64,000 nucleotides of DNA, taken from positions 1 through 64,000 of the forward strand of contig NZ_JOAG01000018.1 in NCBI RefSeq assembly GCF_000725485.1. Direction: 5' to 3'. Positions within the stretch are counted from its first letter, which is position 1. Each line of letters begins with the position of its first letter. The position numbers were made by a program, and so were the translations under genes. The DNA comes from Nonomuraea candida. GTDB taxonomy: Bacteria > Actinomycetota > Actinomycetes > Streptosporangiales > Streptosporangiaceae. Positions 26,807 to 35,612 of the stretch are shown one piece after another. The notes beneath the pieces are model-generated. The model had not been told where the DNA came from. It did not search any database and saw only the letters and a program-made list of their open reading frames with translations.

Positions 26807-27185
26807 CGCGGGCGAGGAACCTGGCACGATCGACCACCACGCGCTCGATCGTGCCCTTGCCGACCACGGCCGGCTCGTCGCGCTCCTCGTGCGCCTCGAA
26901 GGCGAAGACCAGCCGCCGGCCGTCCACCTCGGTCAGCTCGACGCCGACGCGCACGCGGGCGCCGAGCGGGCTGGCGGCCAGGTGTTCGAGCTCCACGCGG
27001 GTGCCGACGGACGTCTGGCCGGGCGCGAGGTGCCGCTCGACGGCGCGCACGGTCGCCGCCTCGGCCAGCGCGAGCAGCCGGGGCGTGGCGAGCACGGGGA
27101 CATCTCCGCTGCCGATCTTCTTCGCGGTGTCGTCCATGTCGACCACGATGAGCAGGTGGGCGCGCAGACCTGGTGCGAGCGTCAT
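26796..27185 (-). CDS. hot-dog thioesterase, fluoroacetyl-CoA thioesterase-like
   Basis: This 129-residue protein has the pattern of FlK-like thioesterases: VLATPRLLALAEAATVRAVE followed by TSVGTRVELEHLAASPLGARV and ending in KGTIERVVVDRARFLAR. It probably hydrolyses small acyl thioesters. It converges with the biotinyl protein gene and overlaps its end by 11 bases. Confidence 0.82.
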   Translation of the reverse strand: MTLAPGLRAHLLIVVDMDDTAKKIGSGDVPVLATPRLLALAEAATVRAVERHLAPGQTSVGTRVELEHLAASPLGARVRVGVELTEVDGRRLVFAFEAHEERDEPAVVGKGTIERVVVDRARFLARATR

Positions 27186-27439
27186 GGGATCAGCCTAAGG
27201 GGATCGGAATTTCCGTACGGTCGCCGTGCACACTTCCCAGAAACGCGGACAAGTATGGGCAGAAGGCTCCAGGATAGGGTTTGTACGGCTTGAGGCATTT
27301 AAGTGGCGTCTGGGACAAGTGAGTCGTACACTCTCTGAGTTCCGTGACCACTGTGTTATCCGACCGCGACAAAACTCCGCTTTGTTGGAGATCCGCGGGG
27401 TGGGAGACGGTTTCGGACGTAGGGGGTAACGGGGGAATC

Positions 27440-29197
27440 ATGGTGGCCCAAGGGACGACGCTGGCGGGGCGGTATCGGCTGGACACCCGCATCGGCGCCG
27501 GTGGCATGGGCGAGGTGTGGCGAGGCGAGGACGTCGTGCTCGCCCGCACCGTCGCCGTCAAAGTGCTGCTCCCCGGCCGCATGCAGGACCCCGGATTCGT
27601 CGCCCGCTTCCAGGGGGAAGCGCGGGCGATGGCCACGATCAACCACTCCGGCGTCGTCGACGTCTACGACTACGGCGTGAGCGGCGACACCGTCTATCTG
27701 GTGATGAAGTTCGTCGACGGCGAGCCGCTCGACCGGCTGCTGGCCAGGCTGGGGCGCATCCCGCCGCAGGCGGCCATGGAGCTGATCGCGCAGGCCGCCT
27801 CGGCGCTGCAGGCCGTGCACGACCAGGGCATCGTGCACCGCGACGTCAAGCCGGGCAACCTGCTCGTGCAGCGCGATGGCACGCTCGTGCTCACCGACTT
27901 CGGCATCGCCCGCTCCGACATCGCCAGCCGGCTCACCGACGCCGGCATGGTGCTCGGCACCGCCGCCTACTGCGCGCCCGAGCAGGCCGAGGGCGCGCCC
28001 GTGACGCCCGCGGTCGACATCTACGCGCTCGGCGTGGTCGCGTACGAGTGCCTGGTGGGCCAGCGGCCGTTCGACGGTGACAGTGCGGTCACGATCGCGC
28101 TCAAGCACATCCGCGAGGCCCCGCCGCCCCTGCCCCAGGACATCCCGCCCGCGGTCCGCCAGCTCGTGGAGATCGCGCTGTCGAAGGACCCGGCCAGGCG
28201 CTACCCCAGCGCCAGGGCGATGAGCGAGGCCGCCAAGGCGATCGTCAGCGGGCAGACGCCCGCCGTGCCCGACCTGGCCACCGGCGCCACGATGGCGCCG
28301 CCGCCGGAGGCGTACCAGCAGCAGAGCCAGGCCTATCAGCAGCAGGGGCAGCCCTACCAGCAGGGCCAGGGCTACCAGCAGCAGGGGCAGCCCTACCAGC
28401 AGGGCCAGGGCTACCAGCAGCAGGGGCAGCCCTACCAGCAGACCGGCCAGCCCTTCGCGCAGCAGACCGGCCAGCACGACGCCGACCCCTACAAGACGGG
28501 CGCCAGGCTGGCCCACGAGGACACGGCGGTGGCCGAGCGGCGCGGGAGCCGGCGCGCGGCCAAGGCGCCGCGCAGGACCGGGCTGATCGCGGGCATCGCC
28601 GCGGCGGTCGTGCTCGGCGCGGGCGCGACCGCGGTCGCCCTGACGGGCATCCCCACCCTCGGCACGCCGGAGCCGACGTTCAGCTACGACAACCAGGCCA
28701 ACGCGCGGGGGCAGCGCGAGACCAAGCCGCCGCAGCCCAAGGAGAGCACGGCCGAGCCCGAGCCGGATCCCGAGCCGACGACGCAGGAGCCCAAGCAGCC
28801 TGAGCGGCGGCCGGACCTCAGGCCGACGAGGGACGAGGAGCCCGAGCCGACGAAGACGCCCACGACCTCGCCCTCCACCAGCCCGTCGCCGTCCAAGTCG
28901 CCCAGCCCCACGCCGTCCAACAGGGTGCTGGTGCCGGCCGTGGTCGGGAAGTTGTTCACCGACGGGCAGTCCATGGTCGAGGGCGCCGAGCTCGTGCCGG
29001 TCCTCGACGACCGCACCACCACCACCGACGGCCTGCGCTGCGGCAGGATCAAGCAGACCGTGCCGGGCGTGGGGAAGCCGGTGGCGAAGGGCTCGTCGGT
29101 CACGCTGGTCGTCATCGACAGCGTCTGCCCGGGCGACGGCTCGCCGACGCCGACCCCCTCCGCCACGCCCACCACCACGGCCACGCCCAAGCCGTAG
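27440..29197 (+). CDS. serine/threonine protein kinase with one PASTA domain
   Basis: This 585-residue membrane kinase has an N-terminal Hanks kinase domain (about residues 11-270) with GAGGMGEVW, VAVKVLL, HRDVKPGNLL, DFGIAR and APEQ. A Q/Y/G-rich repeat linker follows (about 292-340). A single membrane helix (about 373-395) leads to a P/E/T-rich spacer and one PASTA domain (VLVPAVVGKLFTDGQSMVEG to TLVVID). PASTA kinases sense cell wall fragments and regulate growth; most have three or four PASTA units, so one is few. The ATG was chosen over an upstream start because MVAQGTTLAGRYRL is the usual N-terminus. Confidence 0.95.
   Translation: MVAQGTTLAGRYRLDTRIGAGGMGEVWRGEDVVLARTVAVKVLLPGRMQDPGFVARFQGEARAMATINHSGVVDVYDYGVSGDTVYLVMKFVDGEPLDRLLARLGRIPPQAAMELIAQAASALQAVHDQGIVHRDVKPGNLLVQRDGTLVLTDFGIARSDIASRLTDAGMVLGTAAYCAPEQAEGAPVTPAVDIYALGVVAYECLVGQRPFDGDSAVTIALKHIREAPPPLPQDIPPAVRQLVEIALSKDPARRYPSARAMSEAAKAIVSGQTPAVPDLATGATMAPPPEAYQQQSQAYQQQGQPYQQGQGYQQQGQPYQQGQGYQQQGQPYQQTGQPFAQQTGQHDADPYKTGARLAHEDTAVAERRGSRRAAKAPRRTGLIAGIAAAVVLGAGATAVALTGIPTLGTPEPTFSYDNQANARGQRETKPPQPKESTAEPEPDPEPTTQEPKQPERRPDLRPTRDEEPEPTKTPTTSPSTSPSPSKSPSPTPSNRVLVPAVVGKLFTDGQSMVEGAELVPVLDDRTTTTDGLRCGRIKQTVPGVGKPVAKGSSVTLVVIDSVCPGDGSPTPTPSATPTTTATPKP
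28314..28450. repeat. 39-bp tandem repeat in the kinase linker
   Basis: About three copies of a 39-base unit code for YQQQGQPYQQGQG in the juxtamembrane linker of the kinase. The copies are nearly identical at DNA level, so repeat number may vary between strains. Confidence 0.9.
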
Positions 29198-29200
29198 CGC

Positions 29201-30847
29201 TCACACCCCCGTCGTGGTGCGGGGGTAGGCGATCCGCGGGTCGGTGGCGATGTTGACGAGGTAGGGCACCCCGGAGTCGAACGCCCGGCGCAGCGCGGGC
29301 CCGATCTCCGACGGCTTGGTCACCAGCTCGCCGCCGCCGCCGAGCGCGGTCACGACCTGGTCGTAGCGGCACTGCGGCTGCAGCTCGGCCGCCACGTCAT
29401 AGCCGTACAGGAGCTGCATGGGGTGCTTCTCCAGGCCCCAGATGCCGTTGTTGCCGCAGATCATGACGACCGGCAGGCGGTGGCGTACGAGGGTGTCGAC
29501 GTCCATCAGCGAGAATCCGGCGGCGCCGTCGCCCAGCAGCAGCACCACCTGCGAGGAGGGCCTGGCCAGGCGGGCGGCGATGGAGTAGCCCAGGCCGGTG
29601 CCCAGGCAGCCGTACGGGCCTGGGTCGAGCCAGTTGCCCGGCTGGCGTGGCTCGACGTATTTGCCCGCGTAGGAGACGAAGTCGCCGCCGTCGCCGATCA
29701 CCACGGCGTCGTCGGCCAGCACCTTGCCCAGCTCGCCGTAGATCCGCATCGGGTGGATCGGGTCGGAGTCGGCGGCCAGCAGCTCGGCGTCGCCGGCGAT
29801 GGCCGCGGCGGCGGCCTCGGACAGCTTCGACACCCACGACGCGTACGCGTCGGGCTTGACCCCGGCCTCGCCGCAGGCCGTGCCGAGGCTCCAGAACACC
29901 ACCGACAGGTCCCCGGCGGCGGAGGCGGCCGGCTGCATGTGGGTGGCGAGCTGGGAGGGCGCGTCGGCGATGTGCACCACCCTGGCCGGCGGCGCGCCGT
30001 CCTTGCCGCCGAACCAGCCGTAGCCGAGGCGGAAGTCGAGCGGCGTGCCGACCACGATCACCAGGTCGGCCTGGGCGAAGGCCAGGCCGCGGGCCCGGGT
30101 GACGAGCAGCTCGTGCCCCGAGGGCAGGATGCCGCGGCCCTGCCCGTTGGGGATGACCGGCAGTCGCCACGTCTCGGCGAAGTCGCGGGCGGCCTCCTCG
30201 GCGCGGTCCATCCAGACGTCGGAGCCGTAGACCAGCACCGGGCGCTCGGCCTCCGCCAGCAGGCGCGCGATGCCGGCCAGGGCGTCGGGGTCGGGCTCCA
30301 GCGGCGAGGGGCTCTGCGTGTGCACCTCGTGGGCCGGGGAGGGGGAGAACAGGTGGTCCATGTAGACGTCGAGGAAGACCGGGCCCCGGTGCGGCGCGAC
30401 GGCGGTGCGGAAGGCCAGCTCGACGTCCTGGCCGACGGAGTCGGCGGCGCTCGCGGTGAACGCCAGCTTCGTGATCGGGTCGAGCAGCGGCGGGTGGTCC
30501 ATCTCCTGCAGCGCGCCGCTGCCCCAGCGCGACTGGGGCGCCCGCCCGCCCAGGACGACCACGGGGGAGCCGTTGAAGTGGGCGGTGGCCACGCCGCTGA
30601 CGCCGTTGGTGATGCCGGGCCCCGCGGTCAGCACGGCCAGCCCGGGTTTCCTGGTCAGCCTGGCCGTCGCCTCCGCGGCGAAGACGGCGCTCTGCTCGTG
30701 GCGTACGTCGAGGATGCGCATGCCCTCGTGCACCGCGCCGTCGTAGAGCGGGAAGACGTGCCCTCCCGACAGGGTGAACATGGTCTCGACGCCATAGGCC
30801 TTGGACACGGCGACGGCGGCGTCACCGGCGTGCTTCGCAGACTCCAT
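29201..30847 (-). CDS. ThDP-dependent enzyme, acetolactate synthase-like
   Basis: This 548-residue protein has the three ThDP-enzyme domains. The catalytic glutamate is in VRHEQSAVFAAEATARLT. The ThDP/Mg motif begins LLLGDGAAGFSLMDVDTLVR and ends with NNGIWGLEK. The family includes acetolactate synthase and oxalyl-CoA decarboxylase-like enzymes; the substrate is not clear. No small regulatory subunit gene is adjacent, which argues against a true branched-chain biosynthetic enzyme. It ends four bases from the kinase gene. Confidence 0.87.
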   Translation of the reverse strand: MESAKHAGDAAVAVSKAYGVETMFTLSGGHVFPLYDGAVHEGMRILDVRHEQSAVFAAEATARLTRKPGLAVLTAGPGITNGVSGVATAHFNGSPVVVLGGRAPQSRWGSGALQEMDHPPLLDPITKLAFTASAADSVGQDVELAFRTAVAPHRGPVFLDVYMDHLFSPSPAHEVHTQSPSPLEPDPDALAGIARLLAEAERPVLVYGSDVWMDRAEEAARDFAETWRLPVIPNGQGRGILPSGHELLVTRARGLAFAQADLVIVVGTPLDFRLGYGWFGGKDGAPPARVVHIADAPSQLATHMQPAASAAGDLSVVFWSLGTACGEAGVKPDAYASWVSKLSEAAAAAIAGDAELLAADSDPIHPMRIYGELGKVLADDAVVIGDGGDFVSYAGKYVEPRQPGNWLDPGPYGCLGTGLGYSIAARLARPSSQVVLLLGDGAAGFSLMDVDTLVRHRLPVVMICGNNGIWGLEKHPMQLLYGYDVAAELQPQCRYDQVVTALGGGGELVTKPSEIGPALRRAFDSGVPYLVNIATDPRIAYPRTTTGV

Positions 30848-30905
30848 GCGGGGAACTTACCAACCAGTCACAAAGGTAAACAGTCTTTGACCATGGCAAT
30901 CGGCG

Positions 30906-31682
30906 TCAGCGGCAGCACACGGTCACGGTGCCGCCGCCGGCGCCGGCCACGATCCGCCGGGCCGCGCCGGCGCGCCGCCGCACGTCGACGGTGGTGTTCT
31001 CGCCCGTGGCCGTGACGTCGTAGACGCCTTCGCGCACGGTCACCCTGACGTCGCCGGCCGTGCGCACGATCGCCCGGACGTCGGTGGGGGCGCCCTCGAA
31101 GTAGAGGCTGACGTCGCCCGAGCCGACCTCGACGTCGGCCCGCTCGCCGCGCAGCCCCTCGCCGGTGAAGCTGCCGGTGCCGGCCCTGGCCCACACCTCG
31201 CCGGCGGCGCCCTCGACGCGGACGTCGCCGGAGACGGAGGTCAGGCGCAGGTCGCCGAAGAGGTCGCTGACCCAGAGCCCGCCGCCGGCCGTGTCGGCGG
31301 CCAGATCGGTCTCCGGCGGCACGAGCAGCGTGTACTCGGCCTCGCACAGAGGGCCGTCCGGCTGGTCGGAGCCGGGGCAGGTGGCGTCGAGCAGGAGCGT
31401 GCCGGTGGCGGAGTCCCAGTCCTCGGTCACCGTCGGGCGGTCCTTCGACCACTGCATCGAGCGCTGGAGGAGCAGCTCGCCCGCCCGGCCCGCCATGACC
31501 CAGACGTGCACCTGGCCCCTGCCCGTCTTGACCCGCAGGCCGCTGCCCTCGAACGGGATCGACCTCATGGCCCGGTCGGTCGGGGTCCTGCCGGCGGCGA
31601 AGGCGCTCCAGAGCAACGTCGTGGACAGGGCCAGCGCGATCACGGTCACCACCGCGCCCGCCGTCAGCCACAGACCTCTCAT
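30906..31682 (-). CDS. DUF4097-type putative adhesin with N-terminal anchor
   Basis: This 258-residue protein has an N-terminal hydrophobic helix (about residues 5-30) and a C-terminal run of beta-strands with repeated S/T-G-D-V patterns (TSVSGDVRVEGAAG, VGSGDVSLYFEG, RTAGDVRVTVREG). These repeats define the DUF4097 family, thought to form a surface-exposed beta-helix. It follows the response regulator with a four-base overlap, so it is the third gene of a two-component operon and a possible target or accessory. Confidence 0.72.
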   Translation of the reverse strand: MRGLWLTAGAVVTVIALALSTTLLWSAFAAGRTPTDRAMRSIPFEGSGLRVKTGRGQVHVWVMAGRAGELLLQRSMQWSKDRPTVTEDWDSATGTLLLDATCPGSDQPDGPLCEAEYTLLVPPETDLAADTAGGGLWVSDLFGDLRLTSVSGDVRVEGAAGEVWARAGTGSFTGEGLRGERADVEVGSGDVSLYFEGAPTDVRAIVRTAGDVRVTVREGVYDVTATGENTTVDVRRRAGAARRIVAGAGGGTVTVCCR

Positions 31683-32335
31683 GGCAGGCTCCTGATCTTC
31701 AGGAACTGCAGGACGGCCAGCACCCGCCGGTGGTCGCCCTCGGCGGGCGGCAGGTCGAGCTTGGTGAAGATGTTGCCGATGTGCTTGCCCACGGCCCCCT
31801 CGCTGAGCACCAGGGCCTGCCCGATGCCGGCGTTGGAGCGGCCCTCGGCCATCAGCCTGAGCACCTCGTGCTCCCTGGGCGTCAGCCGCTCCAGCGGGTC
31901 GCTGTTGCCGCGCAGCAGGAGCTGCGCGACGACCTCGGGGTCGAGGGCGGTGCCGCCGGAGGCCACCCGGCGCAGCGCGTCGATGAACTCGGCCACGTCG
32001 GCCACCCGGTCCTTGAGCAGGTAGCCGACGCCGCCGGTGGCGGCGGAGGCGAGCAGCTGGGCGGCGTAGCGCTCCTCGACGTACTGCGACAGCACGAGCA
32101 CGGCCAGTCCCGGCTGCTGGCGGCGCAGCACGAGCGCGGCCCGCAGGCCCTCGTCGGTGTGCGTGGGCGGCATGCGCACGTCGGTGACGACCAGCTCGGG
32201 CTTGTGCTCCTCGGCCGCCCGCAGCAGGCCCTCGGCCTCGTCCGCGGCCGCCACGACCTCCATGCCCGCGGCGGCCAGGATCCGGATGAGACCCTCGCGC
32301 AGCAGCACGGAGTCCTCGGCGAGCACTACTCGCAC
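31679..32335 (-). CDS. NarL/FixJ-family response regulator
   Basis: This 218-residue regulator has a complete receiver with E7-D8, phospho-acceptor D52 in VVTDVRMP and lysine in YLLKDRV, then a LuxR-type helix-turn-helix (LTPREHEVLRLMAEGRSNAG). The GTG start overlaps the kinase stop by about ten bases. It is cognate to the following kinase gene. Confidence 0.94.
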   Translation of the reverse strand: MRVVLAEDSVLLREGLIRILAAAGMEVVAAADEAEGLLRAAEEHKPELVVTDVRMPPTHTDEGLRAALVLRRQQPGLAVLVLSQYVEERYAAQLLASAATGGVGYLLKDRVADVAEFIDALRRVASGGTALDPEVVAQLLLRGNSDPLERLTPREHEVLRLMAEGRSNAGIGQALVLSEGAVGKHIGNIFTKLDLPPAEGDHRRVLAVLQFLKIRSLP

Positions 32336-33486
32336 GGCAGTTCCACCTCGATCGTCGTCGGCCCGCCCAGCGGGCTGGACAGCCGCAGCGTCCCGTCCAC
32401 CGAGTCGATGCGCTGGGCCAGGCCGCGCAGCCCGGTGCCACCGTCCATCCTGGCACCGCCGCACCCGTCGTCGTACACCAGCACGTGCAGGCGGTCGTGC
32501 GCCCGCCGCACGCTCACCTCGGCCTTGGTGGCCGCCGCGTGCTTGGCGATGTTGGTCAGTGCTTCGGACACGGTGAAGAACGCCACCGCCTCGATGGTAG
32601 GAGTGGTACGCCGCTCGATGTCGACGCGCAGTTTCACGGGGAACGGGGCGCGGGCGGCGACGCCGGACAGCGCCGCGTCCAGGCCCTGGTCGTTGAGCAC
32701 GGCCGGATGCAGGCCGCGGACGAAGTCGCGCAGCTCCTTGAGCGCCTGCTTGGCCTCCTCGTGGGCCTGCTCGATGGCCTCGCGGGCAGGCTCGGGCAGG
32801 TCGGTGAGGGTGGCCCTGGCCAGGCCGAGGTTGAGCGCCAGCGACACCAGCCGCTGCTGGGCCCCGTCGTGCAGGTCGCGCTCGATCCTGCGGCGCTCGG
32901 CGTCGGCGGCGTCGATCACGCCGGCCCGGCTCTCGGTCAGCGTCTCGATGCGCTGCCCCAGCTCCGTACGGCTGGGCCCGAGCAGCGTGCGCGCCACCGA
33001 CAGGTCCAGCGCCGCCATGCCGCGGGCCAGCACCGGCGCGAGCAGCAGCAGCGCCAGGCCCACCAGCATGAAGGCCGCCACCACCTTGCCGTCCCTGAGG
33101 TCCAGCGGGAACTCCAGCGGCGGCTCCTCGATCTTGGCCGGCAGGAACGCCAGCAGCCCCACCACCGCCCCGCCCCACGCGAGCGCCACCAGGACCGCCC
33201 CCACCGCGCTGACGGCGGGCGACAGCAGGTGGTAGCCGATCTGCCGCCAGGTGGCCTGCTCGCGCCAGCCCACCGGGGCGGGCACGGGCGGGATGCGGGC
33301 GCCGAGGAACGCGTCGAACCTGGAGCGCTGCACCCCGGTGAACCGCGGCACGGCCCGCAGCAGCAGCGGCGGCGCGACGACCAGCACGCCGGTCAGCGCG
33401 CCGAGCAGCACGCCGACCGGCACACCGATCATCAGGTGGGCCGTGTCACGCCAGGCCCGTGCCGACCACGGACGGGGGACCTTCAT
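32326..33486 (-). CDS. sensor histidine kinase (HisKA_3 type)
   Basis: This 386-residue kinase has four membrane helices in its first half (about residues 15-150), then the phospho-acceptor box RRIERDLHDGAQQRLVSLAL and an HATPase region with VSEALTNIAKHA and a GTGLRGLAQRI G-box. The start MKVPRPWSARAW was chosen over a start 11 codons upstream. It is the first gene of the kinase-regulator-DUF4097 operon. Confidence 0.92.
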   Translation of the reverse strand: MKVPRPWSARAWRDTAHLMIGVPVGVLLGALTGVLVVAPPLLLRAVPRFTGVQRSRFDAFLGARIPPVPAPVGWREQATWRQIGYHLLSPAVSAVGAVLVALAWGGAVVGLLAFLPAKIEEPPLEFPLDLRDGKVVAAFMLVGLALLLLAPVLARGMAALDLSVARTLLGPSRTELGQRIETLTESRAGVIDAADAERRRIERDLHDGAQQRLVSLALNLGLARATLTDLPEPAREAIEQAHEEAKQALKELRDFVRGLHPAVLNDQGLDAALSGVAARAPFPVKLRVDIERRTTPTIEAVAFFTVSEALTNIAKHAAATKAEVSVRRAHDRLHVLVYDDGCGGARMDGGTGLRGLAQRIDSVDGTLRLSSPLGGPTTIEVELPCE

Positions 33487-33672
33487 GCCCCCAACGGTAT
33501 TGACCGGCGGAGAGGACACGAAATGGGTCTGGTGTGCGGATGCATGGTGGGGCTAGCCCCACCCCCGGAACCGATCGGGGGCCACTTCTCACGGGGCCGC
33601 ACGGAACGCGAGGCGCGGGATGCTGCCAGGGGCACGGGGTCCGGGAGCGCCAGACGCGCGTGGCGCGGCCTT

Positions 33673-34389
33673 TCAGGCGCCGTGCCGGTGCCGGAATCCG
33701 GCCGGGTCGAAGATGCCGCCCAGCGTGGCGCCCAGCCCTTCGCGGGCGGCCTCGGCGAACGCCCGCCGCCCGAGCAGCCCCGCCCCTTCCGGCAGGGCGC
33801 CCGCCAGCGGCCTTGCGGCCAGCATCTCCAGGTCGGCCAGGGCGCTGCGGGCGGCCGGGCCGGGCGCGGCGGGCCAGCGGCCGATGACGACCCCGGCCAG
33901 GTCGAGCCCCCGGTGCGCCAGCGACTCCAGGGTGAGCGCGGTGTGGTTGACGGCGTCGCGGTCCGGCCGCACCACCACGAGGACCTGGGCACGCAGCGCG
34001 CGGGCGAGGTCGGCGACGGTCGCGCCGTCCTCGTCGTAGCGGTCGAGCAGCCCGCCGGTCCCCTCGACCACCACCAGCCGGTTGCTCTCGGCCAGCTCGC
34101 GCACCAGCGCGGCGGCCCGCGTCAGCGACACGGGGGCGGCGCCGGCGGCCCTGGCGGCCGCGGCGGGCGGCAGCGGGCCGGGGAAGCGGCCCAGCTCGAA
34201 CGTGGTGGTGACGCCGGACAGCCGGATGACCTCGTCCACGTCGCCGGGCCGGTCGGGCGCCAGGCCGGTCTGCGCGGGCTTGACCACGGCCGCCGCGGAC
34301 CCGCGCGCCAGCGCCAGCGCGGCCAGCGCCGCCGTCACGACCGTCTTGCCCACCCCGGAGCCGGTGCCCGTGACGACGAGGACGCTCAT
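33673..34389 (-). CDS. bioD: dethiobiotin synthetase BioD
   Basis: This 238-residue ATP-dependent enzyme closes the ureido ring of dethiobiotin. It starts with the P-loop [20 protein letters not shown] and shows KPAQTGL and [11 protein letters not shown] of the family. Its ATG overlaps the stop of the upstream gntR gene. No other biotin gene is in the window, although biotin-using proteins lie about 7 kb away. Confidence 0.93.
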   Translation of the reverse strand: MSVLVVTGTGSGVGKTVVTAALAALALARGSAAAVVKPAQTGLAPDRPGDVDEVIRLSGVTTTFELGRFPGPLPPAAAARAAGAAPVSLTRAAALVRELAESNRLVVVEGTGGLLDRYDEDGATVADLARALRAQVLVVVRPDRDAVNHTALTLESLAHRGLDLAGVVIGRWPAAPGPAARSALADLEMLAARPLAGALPEGAGLLGRRAFAEAAREGLGATLGGIFDPAGFRHRHGA

Positions 34390-35105
34390 GGGCGGCGCAG
34401 GCGGGTGACGAACTTGTAGCGGTCGCCGCGGTAGAGCGACTGCGCCCACTCGACGGGGTTGCCGTCGGCGTCGAAGGCGTGCCGGGTCAGCAGCAGCATC
34501 GGCAGGCCGACGTCCACGCCGAGGGCCTTGGCGTCGTAGGGGGTGGCCAGGACGGTCTCGATGATCTCCTCGGCGTCCGTCAGCCGTACGTTGTAGGCGT
34601 TGTGCAGGGTCTCGTACAGGGAGGCGTGCACCTCCAGCTCGCGCCGCAGCCGGGGGAAGCGGCGCGCCGACAGGTGGGTGGTGTCGATCGAGACCGGCTC
34701 GCCGTTGGCGAGCCTGAGGCGGTGGATGCGCAGCACGCGCCCGCCGGGGTTGATGGCCAGCCGGCGCGCGAGGGCCTCGTCCGCGGTGATGTAGCCGATC
34801 TCCAGGATCTTGGTGTCCGGCTCCAGCCCGGCCGTGCGCAGATCCCCGATGTACGAGGTGAGCTGCAGCACCTGCGCCACCTTGGGCTGCGCCACGAACG
34901 TGCCCTTGCCCTGGATGCGCAGCAGCCGCCCCTCGACGACCAGCTCGGTCAGCGCCTGCCGGACCGTGGTGCGCGAGGTCTCGAACCGTACGGCGAGCGT
35001 GCGCTCGGGCGGCAGGGCCGTGCCGGGGGGCAGGGCCTTGGTGAGCTCGAGCAGGGCCCGTTTCACGTCGTAGTACTTGGGAACGCGGGGGCTGTCGTCT
35101 GTCAC
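34386..35105 (-). CDS. GntR-family regulator, HutC/UTRA subfamily
   Basis: This 239-residue protein has an N-terminal winged helix ([25 protein letters not shown], about residues 32-57) and a UTRA ligand domain ([20 protein letters not shown] to [15 protein letters not shown]). HutC-type regulators usually sense sugars or amino acids. Cotranscription with bioD through a four-base overlap is notable but may be incidental. Confidence 0.9.
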   Translation of the reverse strand: MTDDSPRVPKYYDVKRALLELTKALPPGTALPPERTLAVRFETSRTTVRQALTELVVEGRLLRIQGKGTFVAQPKVAQVLQLTSYIGDLRTAGLEPDTKILEIGYITADEALARRLAINPGGRVLRIHRLRLANGEPVSIDTTHLSARRFPRLRRELEVHASLYETLHNAYNVRLTDAEEIIETVLATPYDAKALGVDVGLPMLLLTRHAFDADGNPVEWAQSLYRGDRYKFVTRLRRP

Positions 35106-35409
35106 GCTCTCACCTTCACTTCTGCCACGGCGGTGAGGGCGTGTGTGATCACCGCGAGATCATCGGAACTCACATTGGCCCGAGTGGTCAACCGCGGGCT
35201 GGGGCGGCCGACCGGCGCCGGGCGTGCGCGGGTGTGGTCACACGCGGGTCCGGGCAGCTCAGGTTGATGGTGAAGGATATCCACAGCGACGCGCGCGATC
35301 GCAACCGAGGCCGCTCCGCGCGCCGTGTCGCGGAAGAACCACCTGATCGTGCGGATCACCTCCGGCTCGCTCGGCGTCGCCCGTCCCTGGGCGGGTGCCG
35401 CCGCGCCAC

Positions 35410-35425
35410 TGTGACGGTTCTCACA
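35410..35425. promoter_or_regulatory. CRP-type palindrome upstream of pdtaS
   Basis: TGTGACGGTTCTCACA is a perfect TGTGA-N6-TCACA site. It lies 188 bases before the pdtaS start and 305 bases before gntR in a 507-base gap. The rest of the gap holds a GACTG...CAGTC hairpin near 35487-35506 and no visible gene. Confidence 0.65.
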
Positions 35426-35612
35426 ATATGAGATTTCGGGATAAGTCCAGTTGGGCGGACGATGTCGTATCTGCATTGACTGTGCGACTGCTTGCCAGTG
35501 CAGTCCCGTCTTGCGGTGTTATCTACCCGATGGGCGAAGTGTGCCCGCAACCGCGCCCGTCCTACCGAGGGTCGGTTTGGTTGTTGCGGGGGAAAGCACG
35601 CATGATGCACTC

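Noticed and set aside
30906..32456. 516-codon frame extending the DUF4097 gene upstream
   Set aside because: The upstream portion is an alternate frame of the response regulator gene; MRGLWLTAGAVVTV is a normal N-terminal anchor start.
31679..33178. Extended response regulator frame to 33178
   Set aside because: The extra N-terminal part shadows the histidine kinase; the receiver begins at the GTG at 32335.
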